Of a stretch of DNA of 64,000 nucleotides, positions 26,109-35,203 are shown piece after piece. The notes under the pieces were generated by a model. The model was given only the letters and a program-made list of their open reading frames with translations, did not search any database and was not told the DNA's origin. Both the position numbers and the translations under genes were made by a program. The DNA comes from an uncultured Victivallis sp. (GTDB taxonomy: Bacteria; Verrucomicrobiota; Lentisphaeria; Victivallales; Victivallaceae): contig CALXOE010000007.1 in assembly GCA_944389935.1 (NCBI GenBank), forward strand, positions 1 through 64,000, given 5' to 3'. Positions within the stretch are counted from its first letter, which is position 1. The number at the start of each line of letters is the position of its first letter.

Positions 26109-26681
26109 TCAACCGAGGATCCGGTTCATCTCCTCGGCGGAGACGAAGCGGTGCGCATTCCAGCCGTGCCTGAGCGCCCCCTCGATCAGTTCGGCGCGAT
26201 CGTCGAAGTAAAACGCCGGCACTCCGAACCGCGCTTCAAACGCCTCGAACATCGCTTTTTCCGGTTTTTTTGCGTGGACCTCGTAACTGTAGATCCCGTC
26301 CGGAACTGCCGGAGCAGCGGGAAACTTCCGCCGAACCTCGTCAAGATGCGTGACCGAGGTGTCTGAAAAGAACACCGGTCGGAAACCGCGGGCGTCCAGC
26401 CCCGCCACCAACTCCGCCATCCCCGGAACCGCCGGTCCGATAATCGAGCGGAACGCCCGCTCAAGCTCCGCATCGGAGAGCGATGTGCCGGTCAGACGCC
26501 GGAATCCCGAGAGAAATTCCGCAGGAGTCACTTCGCCGCGCTCAAACCGTTCGCTTGCGAGAAACAACGCCTCAGGCGGAATCTCCTGCGCACTCCGGTA
26601 GCCGAGCGCAGCAAAACAGCGCTCCGGATGAATCTCCAGACACACATTCCCGATATCCAGCGCAATGACTCTTTTCCGCAT
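26109..26681 (-). CDS. HAD-family hydrolase
   Basis: 190 residues, a HAD phosphatase with a small helical cap. Motif I is VIALDIGNV, in which the usual second aspartate (DxD) is replaced by asparagine (D-I-G-N), as in some HAD-IA proteins. Motif II is FFSDTS, motif III the lysine in VHAKKPEKAMF, and motif IV FYFDDRAELI. Substrate unknown. Start 26681 is preferred because GGAGGGTGAG precedes it; the frame extends further upstream but through a terminator. Confidence 0.82.
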   Translation of the reverse strand: MRKRVIALDIGNVCLEIHPERCFAALGYRSAQEIPPEALFLASERFERGEVTPAEFLSGFRRLTGTSLSDAELERAFRSIIGPAVPGMAELVAGLDARGFRPVFFSDTSVTHLDEVRRKFPAAPAVPDGIYSYEVHAKKPEKAMFEAFEARFGVPAFYFDDRAELIEGALRHGWNAHRFVSAEEMNRILG

Positions 26682-26733
26682 CCGCTCACCCTCCGCAAAC
26701 GTCAATTCCCTCACCATCGATCCGACCATCCAT

Positions 26734-26772
26734 AAAAAAAACGACGGAAAAATAACGGAACATCCCGTCATT
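26734..26772 (-). terminator. Terminator after the chromate-transporter pair
   Basis: Minus-strand AATGACGG/CCGTCGTT stem (one wobble, 17-nt loop), then a T tract. Confidence 0.55.
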
Positions 26773-26788
26773 TTCGCAAATTTCCCCC

Positions 26789-27394
26789 TCAGGGCTGGCA
26801 GAAAAACGCTCCGAAAATAGCGGAGAGCAACAGCAGCCAGAGAAATGGAAATTTCGTCTTCATCAGCACCGGAACCGTCACTGCCGCGAGAACCACGCAT
26901 CCCCAGTTCAGCCCGAACCCGCCGAGCGAACCGCCCGCGCCCGTCACCATTTTCCAGAATTCGCCCCACGGAATCTCCGTGCGAAACACCGACAGCTCCG
27001 CGAAAACCAACGCCGCCGATAGAACCAGCCCGAACGACGCGGGACGCATCCCCGCCAGAAACCCCTGCACCGGAACGCTCTTTTCATACCGCTTCAGCAA
27101 TTTGATCGCGAGAATCACCAGAAACAGCGCGGGCGTCACAATCCCGAGCGTACCGAGGCACGCCCCGAGAATCCCCTGCTGCGTAAAACCCACGTAAGTC
27201 GCCGTGTTGATCCCGATCGGCCCCGGCGTCACCTGCGCGATCGACACCAGATTCGCAAACGCCTCCGGCGTCAGCGGCGCACCCGGCGCACTCCCGACCA
27301 GATCCGCCGAAAGCAGCGGCACAAGCATGTACCCCCCGCCGAAACAGAGCAGCCCGAACTTGAAAAACGTGATGTAGAGCTCCCAGAGCGTCAT
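26789..27394 (-). CDS. Chromate transporter family protein, half-size
   Basis: 201 residues, about six membrane helices. Family motifs are FFKFGLLCFGGGYMLVPLL at the N-terminus and AQVTPGPIGINTATYVGF. It is one half of a paired short-chain CHR transporter; the next gene upstream overlaps by four bases and encodes the other half. The physiological substrate is often unknown; chromate or another oxyanion is inferred from the family. Confidence 0.88.
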   Translation of the reverse strand: MTLWELYITFFKFGLLCFGGGYMLVPLLSADLVGSAPGAPLTPEAFANLVSIAQVTPGPIGINTATYVGFTQQGILGACLGTLGIVTPALFLVILAIKLLKRYEKSVPVQGFLAGMRPASFGLVLSAALVFAELSVFRTEIPWGEFWKMVTGAGGSLGGFGLNWGCVVLAAVTVPVLMKTKFPFLWLLLLSAIFGAFFCQP

Positions 27395-28008
27395 TTCTTC
27401 GCCTCCGCCCCCTCACGCTTTTTCAGCCGCAGAACCGTCACCTGCGAGATCCCGAGCACGATCGCTCCGACGATCAGCCACGCCGGATTCACCCCGAATA
27501 CGCTCATCCCGACGAGACAGCCCGCCGCAATCACCCAGCCGAACCATCCTTTCACCGCCTTTTTGCGCATTTTGAGCGCTGTCACAATCACCATGCCCAC
27601 GATGCAGGCGATCACGCCGCGGAATGCCCCTTGAATATACGCATTCTGAATCACCTCCGCCACCGACGAAATCGCCGCCGCAATGCAGACGATGGTGACC
27701 AGCGACGGCAGAATCGAGCCGAGCAGCGCCGCGAGCGATCCCGGCAAACCGTTGATCCGCCAGCCGATGTAGATCGCCGAATTGCAGGCGAGAATCCCGG
27801 GGACGGTCTGCGTGATCGTGATCATCTCCAGCACATCGTCGTCCGTCAGCCAGCCGCGCCGGTGCACAAACTCCTCCTGCGCGGCCGCAATGATCGCATA
27901 TCCACCGCCGATCACGAGACTCGTGATCTTGATGTACGACCAGAAGAGCACCCAGCTCCGCTCCCAGACGCCGATCTCCGAATAGTGGCGGGAATGGCCG
28001 CTCATCAC
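27391..28008 (-). CDS. Chromate transporter family protein, half-size
   Basis: 205 residues, about six membrane helices. Motifs are FWSYIKITSLVIGGGYAIIAA and TQTVPGILACNSAIYIGW, equivalent to those in the partner protein. Start and stop overlap its neighbours by ATGA (esterase upstream, partner downstream), giving a tightly coupled three-gene set. Confidence 0.87.
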   Translation of the reverse strand: MMSGHSRHYSEIGVWERSWVLFWSYIKITSLVIGGGYAIIAAAQEEFVHRRGWLTDDDVLEMITITQTVPGILACNSAIYIGWRINGLPGSLAALLGSILPSLVTIVCIAAAISSVAEVIQNAYIQGAFRGVIACIVGMVIVTALKMRKKAVKGWFGWVIAAGCLVGMSVFGVNPAWLIVGAIVLGISQVTVLRLKKREGAEAKK

Positions 28009-28802
28009 GCCTCCTTGTCAAGCAGAAAACGCAACCCGTCCTGAATGTAGTGATCCCAGAACTCCCAGGTGTGGCTGCCGGCATCCTCGATGTAGCAGTA
28101 ACCGGGGAAGTGAATCTTCTCCATGTGGTTGCGGAATCGATGATTCTCCTGCAGCAGCCCATCCTCCGTGCCGCAGATCTGCAAAATCCGCGGTTTCGGT
28201 TTTCCCGAACCAAGCAGATCGTCCGCGAGCGTGAAAAGATCGTCGCCATTCGCGACAATCCGCTCCTCCGAACCGAAGATCCGGGTCAGCTCCTCGCGCA
28301 TTCCGGGACGTTCCCCGTTGGCAAACCAGCTGCGCGGATCGGTCACCGGAGAGAGCGCCACCGCTCCCGCAAACCGCTCCGGGCAGCGCAGCGCAAGCTT
28401 CAGCGCGCCGTAGCCGCCCATCGAAAGTCCCGCCGCAAACGTCTCCTCACGCTTCGTGCTGACCGGAAACAGATTCCGGACAATCTGCGGCAGCTCTTCC
28501 GACAGCATCGTCCAGTAACGATATCCCTCTGCCATGTCCGTGTAGAAACCGCGCTCTCCGGCCGGCATCACCACCACCAGTCCGTAAGCGGCCGCATACC
28601 GTTCAATCGAAGTCCGCCGCATCCAGATCGTGTGATTGTCGGAGAGCCCGTGCAGCAGGTAGAGCACCGGGTATTCCGCCCGTCCATCCTCCCCCGAGGA
28701 GACCATGCCGATCTGCGTCGCCGCTTTCTGCGGGACAAGTACGTTCATGCTGCAGGCGCGTCCGAGCACATCCGAATGAAATTCACATTGAAGAAAAGCC
28801 AT
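28005..28802 (-). CDS. Esterase of the EstA / S-formylglutathione hydrolase type
   Basis: 265 residues, alpha/beta hydrolase (Esterase_D family). The nucleophile is in AGLSMGGYGALK, the acid is D in CGTEDGLL, and the histidine is in AGSHTWEFWDHY. Oxyanion region: LYLLHGLSDNHTIW. No signal peptide, so probably intracellular. Related enzymes deacetylate sugar esters or hydrolyse S-formylglutathione; which applies here is unknown. It lies 41 bases after parC and overlaps the transporter gene. Confidence 0.85.
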   Translation of the reverse strand: MAFLQCEFHSDVLGRACSMNVLVPQKAATQIGMVSSGEDGRAEYPVLYLLHGLSDNHTIWMRRTSIERYAAAYGLVVVMPAGERGFYTDMAEGYRYWTMLSEELPQIVRNLFPVSTKREETFAAGLSMGGYGALKLALRCPERFAGAVALSPVTDPRSWFANGERPGMREELTRIFGSEERIVANGDDLFTLADDLLGSGKPKPRILQICGTEDGLLQENHRFRNHMEKIHFPGYCYIEDAGSHTWEFWDHYIQDGLRFLLDKEA

Positions 28803-28843
28803 TTGTCATCTCCTTGACCATCGTTGAAGATTTCTGCCGAACC

Positions 28844-31363
28844 TCAGAATCCAAATTCAGACTGCACCATTCCAAACTCGTCTTCCTCGTCGGGAGCGGG
28901 TTTTTCAGGAGCTTTCTCCACTTTCGCCGCCGGTTTCGGGCGCGGACGGGAACGCTTCGTCCTGGCCGGAGGAAGTCCGTCATCCTCCAGCACAAGCGTT
29001 TCGACAGCCTCCTCCGTCGCGGGGGAGGCCAACTCCGGTGCGGACTCCGCCTTTTTCCCCTCTTCCGCCGGATTCGCCTCCTCCGGAATCTCTTCCGCCG
29101 GGGATGTCGCCACCGGCTCCGGCACTGCTGTCTCCGGTTCCGTGATTTCCGGATCGGGCCGGGATTCCGCCGGCGACTCCTCCGGCTTTTTTCCCTCGGA
29201 AGCCGGATGTTCCGCCGCAGTTTCCACCGGTTTTTCCGCAGAAACGACGGACTGATCCGTCACTTCATCCGTCATCTGCCCGTCAGTTTCCGGAGTCTCC
29301 TCCTTGTCCGAGGCGGCAAGTTTCAGCGCTTCGAGTTCCTCTTCGGACAAATAGCGCTTGTGCGTGATCTTCGCAAGCTGCCGGGAGGAGATCAGGATTC
29401 CGCGCGCTTTCGGCGTGCGCATCGGCAGCTCCATCAGATTCAGTTCCCGCGCCGTGGTTTTCCCGCGGGCATTCATCTCCAGAAGCGTGTAAACCGCATC
29501 CGAACGTGGAGTCAGAAGTTCGAGCTTGCATTTCTCCGGGCAGATCATATACTCCTTGTCGAGGATGAATCCCCCGATCGATGTCCGCTTGCCGTAATAT
29601 TTCCCCGAGGCAGTTTCCCGGTAGATCACCCCGAACTCCGTCGAGGCATCATATTTGCGGAAATCATAAAGTTTGCCGACGAACAGTTTTTCCGGCGGCA
29701 GCGCAATGACTTTGTAGCTGCCGTTCTTGCTCACGCAGACGAATCGATCGAACTCATTGCAGGCGATCGTGTCATCGCTCTTGATCGCAGTGCCGATGTA
29801 ACCGTTCCGGCGATCCCAGCCGACTTTGATGTTGTTCAGCGCCGCCGCCGTCCGGTCGATCTTTTCGAGATGTTCGATCTCGGTCCGACGCGGATACTGA
29901 TCCCCATATTTTTCCAGCAGTTTTTTCAGGTAGCGGATCGCGTACTGCTTGAGGCTGCCGAGATTTTTATTGATCTCATCCATCTTCGCAAGCACTTCGG
30001 CGATTTCGCGCTGGTTCTTCTCGATGTCGAACCGGGAGATCCGGCGCACAGGCAGCGCGAGCAGCTTGTCGACATCCTCATCGGTCACGTCCCGCCGCAG
30101 CAGATGGCGGAACGGGGCGAGTCCTGCATGGACCTCCGCGTACTCCTCCTCCTGGCTGCCGCACTCCTCGATCCGCTTGTAGATGCGGTTCTCGAAAAAG
30201 ATCTGCGCCAGCGTCTTGGCATGAAACAGATCCTCCTGCTTGCCGAGCTCAATTTCGAGCTCCCGCTTCAAATATTCGAGCAGTTTACTCGTATTGCGCC
30301 GGATGACGTCCGTCACGCTCATCACCGCCGGTCGGCTCTCACAGATCACCGTCAAATTCACTGAAATCGACACCGAACAGTCGGTGTACATGTACAGCGC
30401 CTGGCGCGTCCGCTCCGGGTCATAACCGCGGGTCGGGACGATTTCGATCTCCACATGTTCGGTCGTGTAGTCGTTCACGCTCGCGATCTTGATCTTGTTC
30501 TTCTCGGCGGCCTTTTCGATCGATGCGATGAGGCTCTCGGTCGTGGTCGTCGCCGGAATTTCGCGGATGATGAGTTTCCTCCCCTCGATATCGATCTTCG
30601 CGCGCAGCGTGATCTTGCCGTTCCCATCCTGGTAGTCGCTCACGTCCATGAGCCCGCCCTGCTGAAAATCGGGATAGAGCTCGAACGATTCGCCACGCAG
30701 TTCGCTGATCTGCGCCTTGAGCAGCTCATTGAAGTTGTGCGGCATGACCTTCGTCGCCATGCCGACCGCAATCCCGTCGCTGCCGAGCATCAGAAGCGAC
30801 GGGATCTTCACCGGCAGCACGACCGGCTCCTGGCTGCGCCCGTCGTAGGAGTCGACGAACTCCGTGATGTCGTTGTTGAACAGCACCTCACGCCCCATCG
30901 GCGAAAGACTGCACTCGATGTATCGCGGCGCCGCAGCGGGACTCCCGGTCAGAATGTTGCCGAAATTCCCCTGCTTCGTGATGAAATACTCCTTGTTTGC
31001 GAGCACCACGAGCGCATCCCCGATCGAGGCATCCCCGTGCGGATGGTAGTGCATCGTGTTGCCGATCACGTTCGCCGCCTTGTGCGTGCGGCCGTCATCG
31101 ATCTTGTAGAGCGACCAGAGAATCCGCCGCTGCACGGGTTTCAAACCGTCGTCCACATCCGGAATCGCGCGGTCTTTCACGACATAGCTCGCGTACTCCA
31201 GGAAGTTCTGGTCCATCATCTGCCGGAAATACTCGTTGTTCCCGCGATGACGCACCGCCGTGACGGCCGACTCGTCAGGGACATCCAGTTCCACGGCTTC
31301 ATTCACTTCCGGTTTTTCCGGCTCGATCTCCCCGGTCTCGGGCTTCTCCGGTTCGTCACTCAT
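28844..31363 (-). CDS. parC: DNA topoisomerase IV/gyrase subunit A-like
   Basis: 839 residues. Type IIA breakage-reunion core with the catalytic tyrosine Y148 in APRYIEC, preceded by DGLKPVQRRILW and HPHGDASIGDAL. A reduced C-terminal domain follows (about 560-680). From about 685 the protein becomes a Glu/Pro/Ala-rich tail ending EEDEFGMVQSEFGF, instead of a full beta-propeller with a clear GyrA box. Hence ParC (decatenation) is favoured over GyrA. It overlaps parE by 8 bases. The last residues may be a conserved interaction peptide. Confidence 0.88.
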   Translation of the reverse strand: MSDEPEKPETGEIEPEKPEVNEAVELDVPDESAVTAVRHRGNNEYFRQMMDQNFLEYASYVVKDRAIPDVDDGLKPVQRRILWSLYKIDDGRTHKAANVIGNTMHYHPHGDASIGDALVVLANKEYFITKQGNFGNILTGSPAAAPRYIECSLSPMGREVLFNNDITEFVDSYDGRSQEPVVLPVKIPSLLMLGSDGIAVGMATKVMPHNFNELLKAQISELRGESFELYPDFQQGGLMDVSDYQDGNGKITLRAKIDIEGRKLIIREIPATTTTESLIASIEKAAEKNKIKIASVNDYTTEHVEIEIVPTRGYDPERTRQALYMYTDCSVSISVNLTVICESRPAVMSVTDVIRRNTSKLLEYLKRELEIELGKQEDLFHAKTLAQIFFENRIYKRIEECGSQEEEYAEVHAGLAPFRHLLRRDVTDEDVDKLLALPVRRISRFDIEKNQREIAEVLAKMDEINKNLGSLKQYAIRYLKKLLEKYGDQYPRRTEIEHLEKIDRTAAALNNIKVGWDRRNGYIGTAIKSDDTIACNEFDRFVCVSKNGSYKVIALPPEKLFVGKLYDFRKYDASTEFGVIYRETASGKYYGKRTSIGGFILDKEYMICPEKCKLELLTPRSDAVYTLLEMNARGKTTARELNLMELPMRTPKARGILISSRQLAKITHKRYLSEEELEALKLAASDKEETPETDGQMTDEVTDQSVVSAEKPVETAAEHPASEGKKPEESPAESRPDPEITEPETAVPEPVATSPAEEIPEEANPAEEGKKAESAPELASPATEEAVETLVLEDDGLPPARTKRSRPRPKPAAKVEKAPEKPAPDEEDEFGMVQSEFGF

Positions 31364-33182
31364 ATTTCGACACTTCCAGATTGTTCATGATATATTCGCG
31401 CCGCTTCGGGGTGTTGTTGCCCATGAAGAATCCGAGCAGCTCCGGAATGTTCTTCATATTGTCAAGCGTTACGGGCTGAATGCGCATCTCCTCGCCGATG
31501 AACCGCCCGAACTCTTTCGGCGAAATCTCGCCGAGCCCCTTGAACCGGGTGATCTCCGCTTTTTTGCCGAGCTTCCGCGCCGCCGCGTCACGCTCGGCCT
31601 CATTGTAGCAGTAAACCGGCGGCTGCTTCGGCGCCTGCACCCGGAAGAGCGGCGTCTCAAGCACATACAAATGCCCCGACAGCACAAGCTGGTCGAAGAA
31701 CATCAGAAAAAACGTGATCAGCAGATTCCGGATATGCAGTCCGTCCACATCCGCATCAGTCGCAAGCACGACCTTGTCGTACCGCAGATTGTCGACGGAG
31801 TCCTCGATCCCGAGCGCCTGCATGAGGAACGTCAGCTCCTCGTTCGTATAGATCTTCTCGAACTTCTCGCCGTAGCTGTTCATCGGCTTGCCGCGTAATG
31901 CGAAGATCGCCTGGCAGTTCACGTCGCGGCACACCTCGAGCGAACCGGCGGCAGAATCGCCCTCGGTCAGGAAAATCATCGTCTCGGAGGGAGTCACGCC
32001 GCGCGGCCATTTGTCGCCCGGATGGAATTTGCAATCCTTGAGTTTCGGAATCCGCAGCTTGCTCTTGACCGCCGCCGCCGCTCCTTTCTTCCTCAGCGCC
32101 TGAACCTGCCGGTGCATCTGCTCATTGCGCGAGACCTTGTCCAGAACGATCTCGGCGACCTCCTTGTTCTTGTGCAGGAAGTCGACGATCGCGTCGCGCA
32201 CCGCCGAAACCACCGGTCCGCGCACGTCGGTGTTGCCGAGCTTGTTCTTGGTCTGCGACTCGAAGATCGGGTCGCGCAGCTTGATCGCGATCGCCCCGGC
32301 CATGCCGTCACGCACGTCATCGGCCTTGTAACTCTTGCCGGAAAACTCGTTGATCGCTTTGAGCACCCCCTCCTTGAATGCCGAAAGATGAGTGCCGCCG
32401 TCGTTCGTATACTGGCCGTTCACAAAACTGAACGCGGTCTCCCCGTAGTTGTCGCTGTGAGTGAGCGCAAATTCCAACGTCGGCGTCTTCAGCGCGATGA
32501 TCGGATAGATCTTGTCCTCGCCGATCTCGACCTCGAGCAGATCCTCCAGACCGTGGCGCGACAGATAGAGCTGCCCATTCAGATAAATCGAGAGCCCGCT
32601 GTTCAAATAGGCGTACATCCAGAGCCGTTTTTCCAGATATTCCGGCTTGAATGCGTAACCGGGAAACAACTCCGGATCCGGCGTGAATGCCACAAACGTC
32701 CCATTGCGCTCAGTGGTTTCGCCCTCCTCCTCGCCCTGCAGGACGCCGCGCTCGAACCGCGCCTCGTGAAACTTCCCGTCCCGGTGCGACCGCACGGTGA
32801 ATTTTTCCGACAGGGCGTTCACCGCCTTGGTTCCGACGCCGTTAAGTCCGATGGAGAAAGCGAACGCATCCCCCTCATACTTGCCGCCCGTGTTCATCTC
32901 GGAGACGCACGCCACAACTTTGTCGAGCGGAATCCCGCGCCCGTAATCGCGCACGGAAACGCTCCCCGCATCCAGCGTGATGTCGATCCTTTTGCCGACT
33001 CCCATCGTGAATTCATCGATGCAGTTGTCGATGATCTCCTTGACGAGAACGTAGATCCCGTCCTCGGGATGGGATCCGTCGCCGAGGCGGCCGATGTACA
33101 TGCCCGGCCGGTGGCGGATGTGCATCAGCGGCGACAACGTCTTGATCGAATCGCTGTCATACTTCACCGCCGCTTCCGCCAT
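31356..33182 (-). CDS. parE: DNA topoisomerase IV subunit B
   Basis: 608 residues. GHKL ATPase domain (KEIIDNCIDEF, RDYGRGIPLDK, GLNGVGTKAVNAL), transducer domain, then TOPRIM (FLTEGDSAAGSLE, ATDADVDGLHIRNL) and the C-terminal RFKGLGEISP. It lacks the insertion seen in the gyrB of this window, fitting ParE. Start 33182 has AGGAGGAAAACAGGAG upstream; the extra 23 codons before it are part of the leader and overlap the promoter. Confidence 0.92.
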   Translation of the reverse strand: MAEAAVKYDSDSIKTLSPLMHIRHRPGMYIGRLGDGSHPEDGIYVLVKEIIDNCIDEFTMGVGKRIDITLDAGSVSVRDYGRGIPLDKVVACVSEMNTGGKYEGDAFAFSIGLNGVGTKAVNALSEKFTVRSHRDGKFHEARFERGVLQGEEEGETTERNGTFVAFTPDPELFPGYAFKPEYLEKRLWMYAYLNSGLSIYLNGQLYLSRHGLEDLLEVEIGEDKIYPIIALKTPTLEFALTHSDNYGETAFSFVNGQYTNDGGTHLSAFKEGVLKAINEFSGKSYKADDVRDGMAGAIAIKLRDPIFESQTKNKLGNTDVRGPVVSAVRDAIVDFLHKNKEVAEIVLDKVSRNEQMHRQVQALRKKGAAAAVKSKLRIPKLKDCKFHPGDKWPRGVTPSETMIFLTEGDSAAGSLEVCRDVNCQAIFALRGKPMNSYGEKFEKIYTNEELTFLMQALGIEDSVDNLRYDKVVLATDADVDGLHIRNLLITFFLMFFDQLVLSGHLYVLETPLFRVQAPKQPPVYCYNEAERDAAARKLGKKAEITRFKGLGEISPKEFGRFIGEEMRIQPVTLDNMKNIPELLGFFMGNNTPKRREYIMNNLEVSKYE

Positions 33183-33223
33183 CTCCTGTTTTCCTCCGTT
33201 TGTCCGTTCAACCATAACGGGAT

Positions 33224-33251
33224 AATATACCATTTTTCCCTGAAAATGCAA
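33224..33251 (-). promoter_or_regulatory. Predicted parE promoter
   Basis: Minus-strand -35 TTGCAT (33251-33246), a 16-bp spacer and -10 TATATT (33229-33224). Confidence 0.5.
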
Positions 33252-33301
33252 GCGGAAACCCGAATTTTGCAGGCGGCGGGAAAGAGGAAAAACCGGCCCG
33301 G

Positions 33302-33712
33302 TCAGCGTGTTCCGGCAGCCACCGGAACGCTCTCCCGCCAGACCGTCGCCCCCGTGGTCGAATCGGTCAGCGAAAAGCGGAGAAGATTCTGTTCCATGCG
33401 GGCCCGGAGCAGATAACGCCCCTCCGGCGAAAAGCGGATCCCGCTGATCGCCCCGGTCCGTTCGATCACCCGGCGAGCGAGCGACCGGAGCGGTTCCTCC
33501 GCATCGACCGCCACCGCCGCCCCCGGGCAGTTCTGCAGCGTGTATGCAAAAAGCGAGGTGACCAGATCATTCTCGGCGCCGCGCAGATCGCGGAACGCGG
33601 GCGCCTCCTCCGTCACAATCGCCCCCTCCGGCGGCGTTCCGGGCGGCAGAATCCAGCATCCACCCGCCAGCAGCAGCGGAATCGACAGCAATACGGCAGC
33701 AGGTTTCATCAT
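33302..33712 (-). CDS. Small putative lipoprotein
   Basis: 136 residues with a signal peptide and lipobox-like LLLAGGC (C19), so likely lipid-anchored. The rest (ENDLVTSLFAYTLQNCPG, FSLTDSTTGATVWRESVPV) resembles the small periplasmic proteins with a partner-independent beta sheet found beside LpoB/TPR proteins, but I do not recognise the family with confidence. Last gene of the gyrB-recA-exbBD run. Confidence 0.65.
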   Translation of the reverse strand: MMKPAAVLLSIPLLLAGGCWILPPGTPPEGAIVTEEAPAFRDLRGAENDLVTSLFAYTLQNCPGAAVAVDAEEPLRSLARRVIERTGAISGIRFSPEGRYLLRARMEQNLLRFSLTDSTTGATVWRESVPVAAGTR

Positions 33713-33722
33713 CCTCTCCCTC

Positions 33723-33968
33723 TTATTCCAGATCCCGCCGTTTCCGGCAGATGCAGATCGAATTGCAACGCGGACAGCGCGTGAGGTTCACCGACTCCTT
33801 GATGATGAACGAGTGATGACAGTTGTCGCAGTGAAACAGCGTGCTGTTGCTCAGATTCCAACTGTATCGCTTGACCCGATAGAGCTCACGACACCAGAGA
33901 ATGCCGATGAAAATCAGCCAGAGCGCAAAAAATCCGAACAACGCATCGGCATAAGAGATTCCAATCAC
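33723..33968 (-). CDS. Small membrane protein with zinc ribbon
   Basis: 81 residues. One membrane helix (about 8-27) followed by a cytoplasmic ribbon with two CxxC knuckles (FHCDNCHHS and RCPRCNS) and an extra Cys pair near the end (ICICRKRR). Overlaps the TonB-like gene by four bases. Function unknown; metal binding is inferred from the cysteines. Confidence 0.75.
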   Translation of the reverse strand: MIGISYADALFGFFALWLIFIGILWCRELYRVKRYSWNLSNSTLFHCDNCHHSFIIKESVNLTRCPRCNSICICRKRRDLE

Positions 33969-34702
33969 GGCGCCACCTCCTCCGACTCCATTTCCGGCCA
34001 GTAAACAACGATCGTCCCGTGCAACGCCTCCCGCTCCCCGGCAATCGCCTCAAGCGCGGCCTGGTCGAGCGCAGCGACCCCGCAGGATTGCGCCAGATGC
34101 TGCCGCATCATACCGCCCCCTCCTCGAACCGTGATGACTGTGGGGCATACAACCGCGTTCCGATCCACCTCCCCGGGCAGTCGCAGTCGCCTGAGCTCCA
34201 GCCGCTTTCCGTCGCCGTCCGTGATGAACGGCGCTCTCACCGCCGGAACCGGAACGGGCTTCCGTTCGTCGAAGAGCCCGCCGCAATACGGCTCCGGCTC
34301 TTCCGCCGGGATCAGCGCCAGTTTCGCATAACCGGGAAGCTCCGGCAGCTGCGGGGTCGGAATCCCGGCCTCATCGTCCGCTTCCCGCGCGACTGCACGC
34401 TCCCGGTGCTTCTCCAGCAACGCCGTATAACCCGAACCCGCATCCGAACGGGAAATCTGAGCCGGATCATGGACCAGCGTCCAGGCGAGCAGCTTGCGCC
34501 ACTCCTCCTCCGGCAGTCCGGACTGCGTCAGAAGCGTCACTCCCGGACTCTTCCGCGCCGGCGGAGTCCGCTTCTCAGGCTGATAACCGGCGAGAAAAAA
34601 CAGCGCCCCATGCACCAGCAGCGCCAGCACCAGGGCCTCGACCGTATACACCCAGCCGGGCGTAATCGGCCGCGTCAGCAGATAGTTTGGAATCTTCGCC
34701 AT
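33965..34702 (-). CDS. TonB-like periplasm-spanning protein
   Basis: 245 residues. A short cytoplasmic N-terminus, one membrane helix (about 18-40, YTVEALVLALLVHGALFFLAG), then a long periplasmic segment with Pro/Arg/Glu stretches. No clear C-terminal TonB fold is visible. The position right after exbB and exbD and the topology suggest an energy transducer or TolA/TonB analogue. Confidence 0.6.
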   Translation of the reverse strand: MAKIPNYLLTRPITPGWVYTVEALVLALLVHGALFFLAGYQPEKRTPPARKSPGVTLLTQSGLPEEEWRKLLAWTLVHDPAQISRSDAGSGYTALLEKHRERAVAREADDEAGIPTPQLPELPGYAKLALIPAEEPEPYCGGLFDERKPVPVPAVRAPFITDGDGKRLELRRLRLPGEVDRNAVVCPTVITVRGGGGMMRQHLAQSCGVAALDQAALEAIAGEREALHGTIVVYWPEMESEEVAP

Positions 34703-34735
34703 AGATCTCGTCTCGCCTCCTCCGCCGCAGCGGAC

Positions 34736-35203
34736 TCACTGTCCGAATACCGTCTCCGGCCGCTCCCCGGGCGGAACCGTCACCAGAAAACTCGGCAATT
34801 CCGCGGCTTCCGCCAGCGCCATCACTTCGGCACTCTGTTCGAGAGAGACTCCCCGGTCCGCCAGAATGATGATCGTGGCGTTGCGACTGCGGCCGTGCAC
34901 CTCGTTGAACTGCTGCTTGAGCATCTCCGGCGTCACCGGACGGTCGTTGAAATAGAGCAGCCGCCCGCCGTCCTCACCGCGCGTGATCGTCACCACAAAC
35001 CGCTCCAGATCCGCAAAGCTCGAAGGACGCACCCGGGGCGGATTCACCCGGATTCCCGTCACCCGCACAAATGAGCTCGACAGAAACAGGAACAACAGCA
35101 CGAGAAACAGCACATCGATCAGAGCGGTCAGCTCCGGCCAACCGCTCTTCGGCTTGAGCCCCGGCTTGTAACGCCGCGCTCCGATTGAGGGGGAATTATT
35201 CAC
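34736..35203 (-). CDS. exbD: ExbD/TolR family protein
   Basis: 155 residues. A single N-terminal membrane helix carries the key aspartate in ELTALIDVLFLVLLFLFLS; the periplasmic domain follows (FNDRPVTPEMLKQQF, IILADRGVSLEQ). It works with ExbB as a proton-driven motor. The GTG start at 35203 is chosen because GGAGGCGGGAC precedes it. It overlaps the exbB stop by 8 bases. Confidence 0.88.
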   Translation of the reverse strand: MNNSPSIGARRYKPGLKPKSGWPELTALIDVLFLVLLFLFLSSSFVRVTGIRVNPPRVRPSSFADLERFVVTITRGEDGGRLLYFNDRPVTPEMLKQQFNEVHGRSRNATIIILADRGVSLEQSAEVMALAEAAELPSFLVTVPPGERPETVFGQ

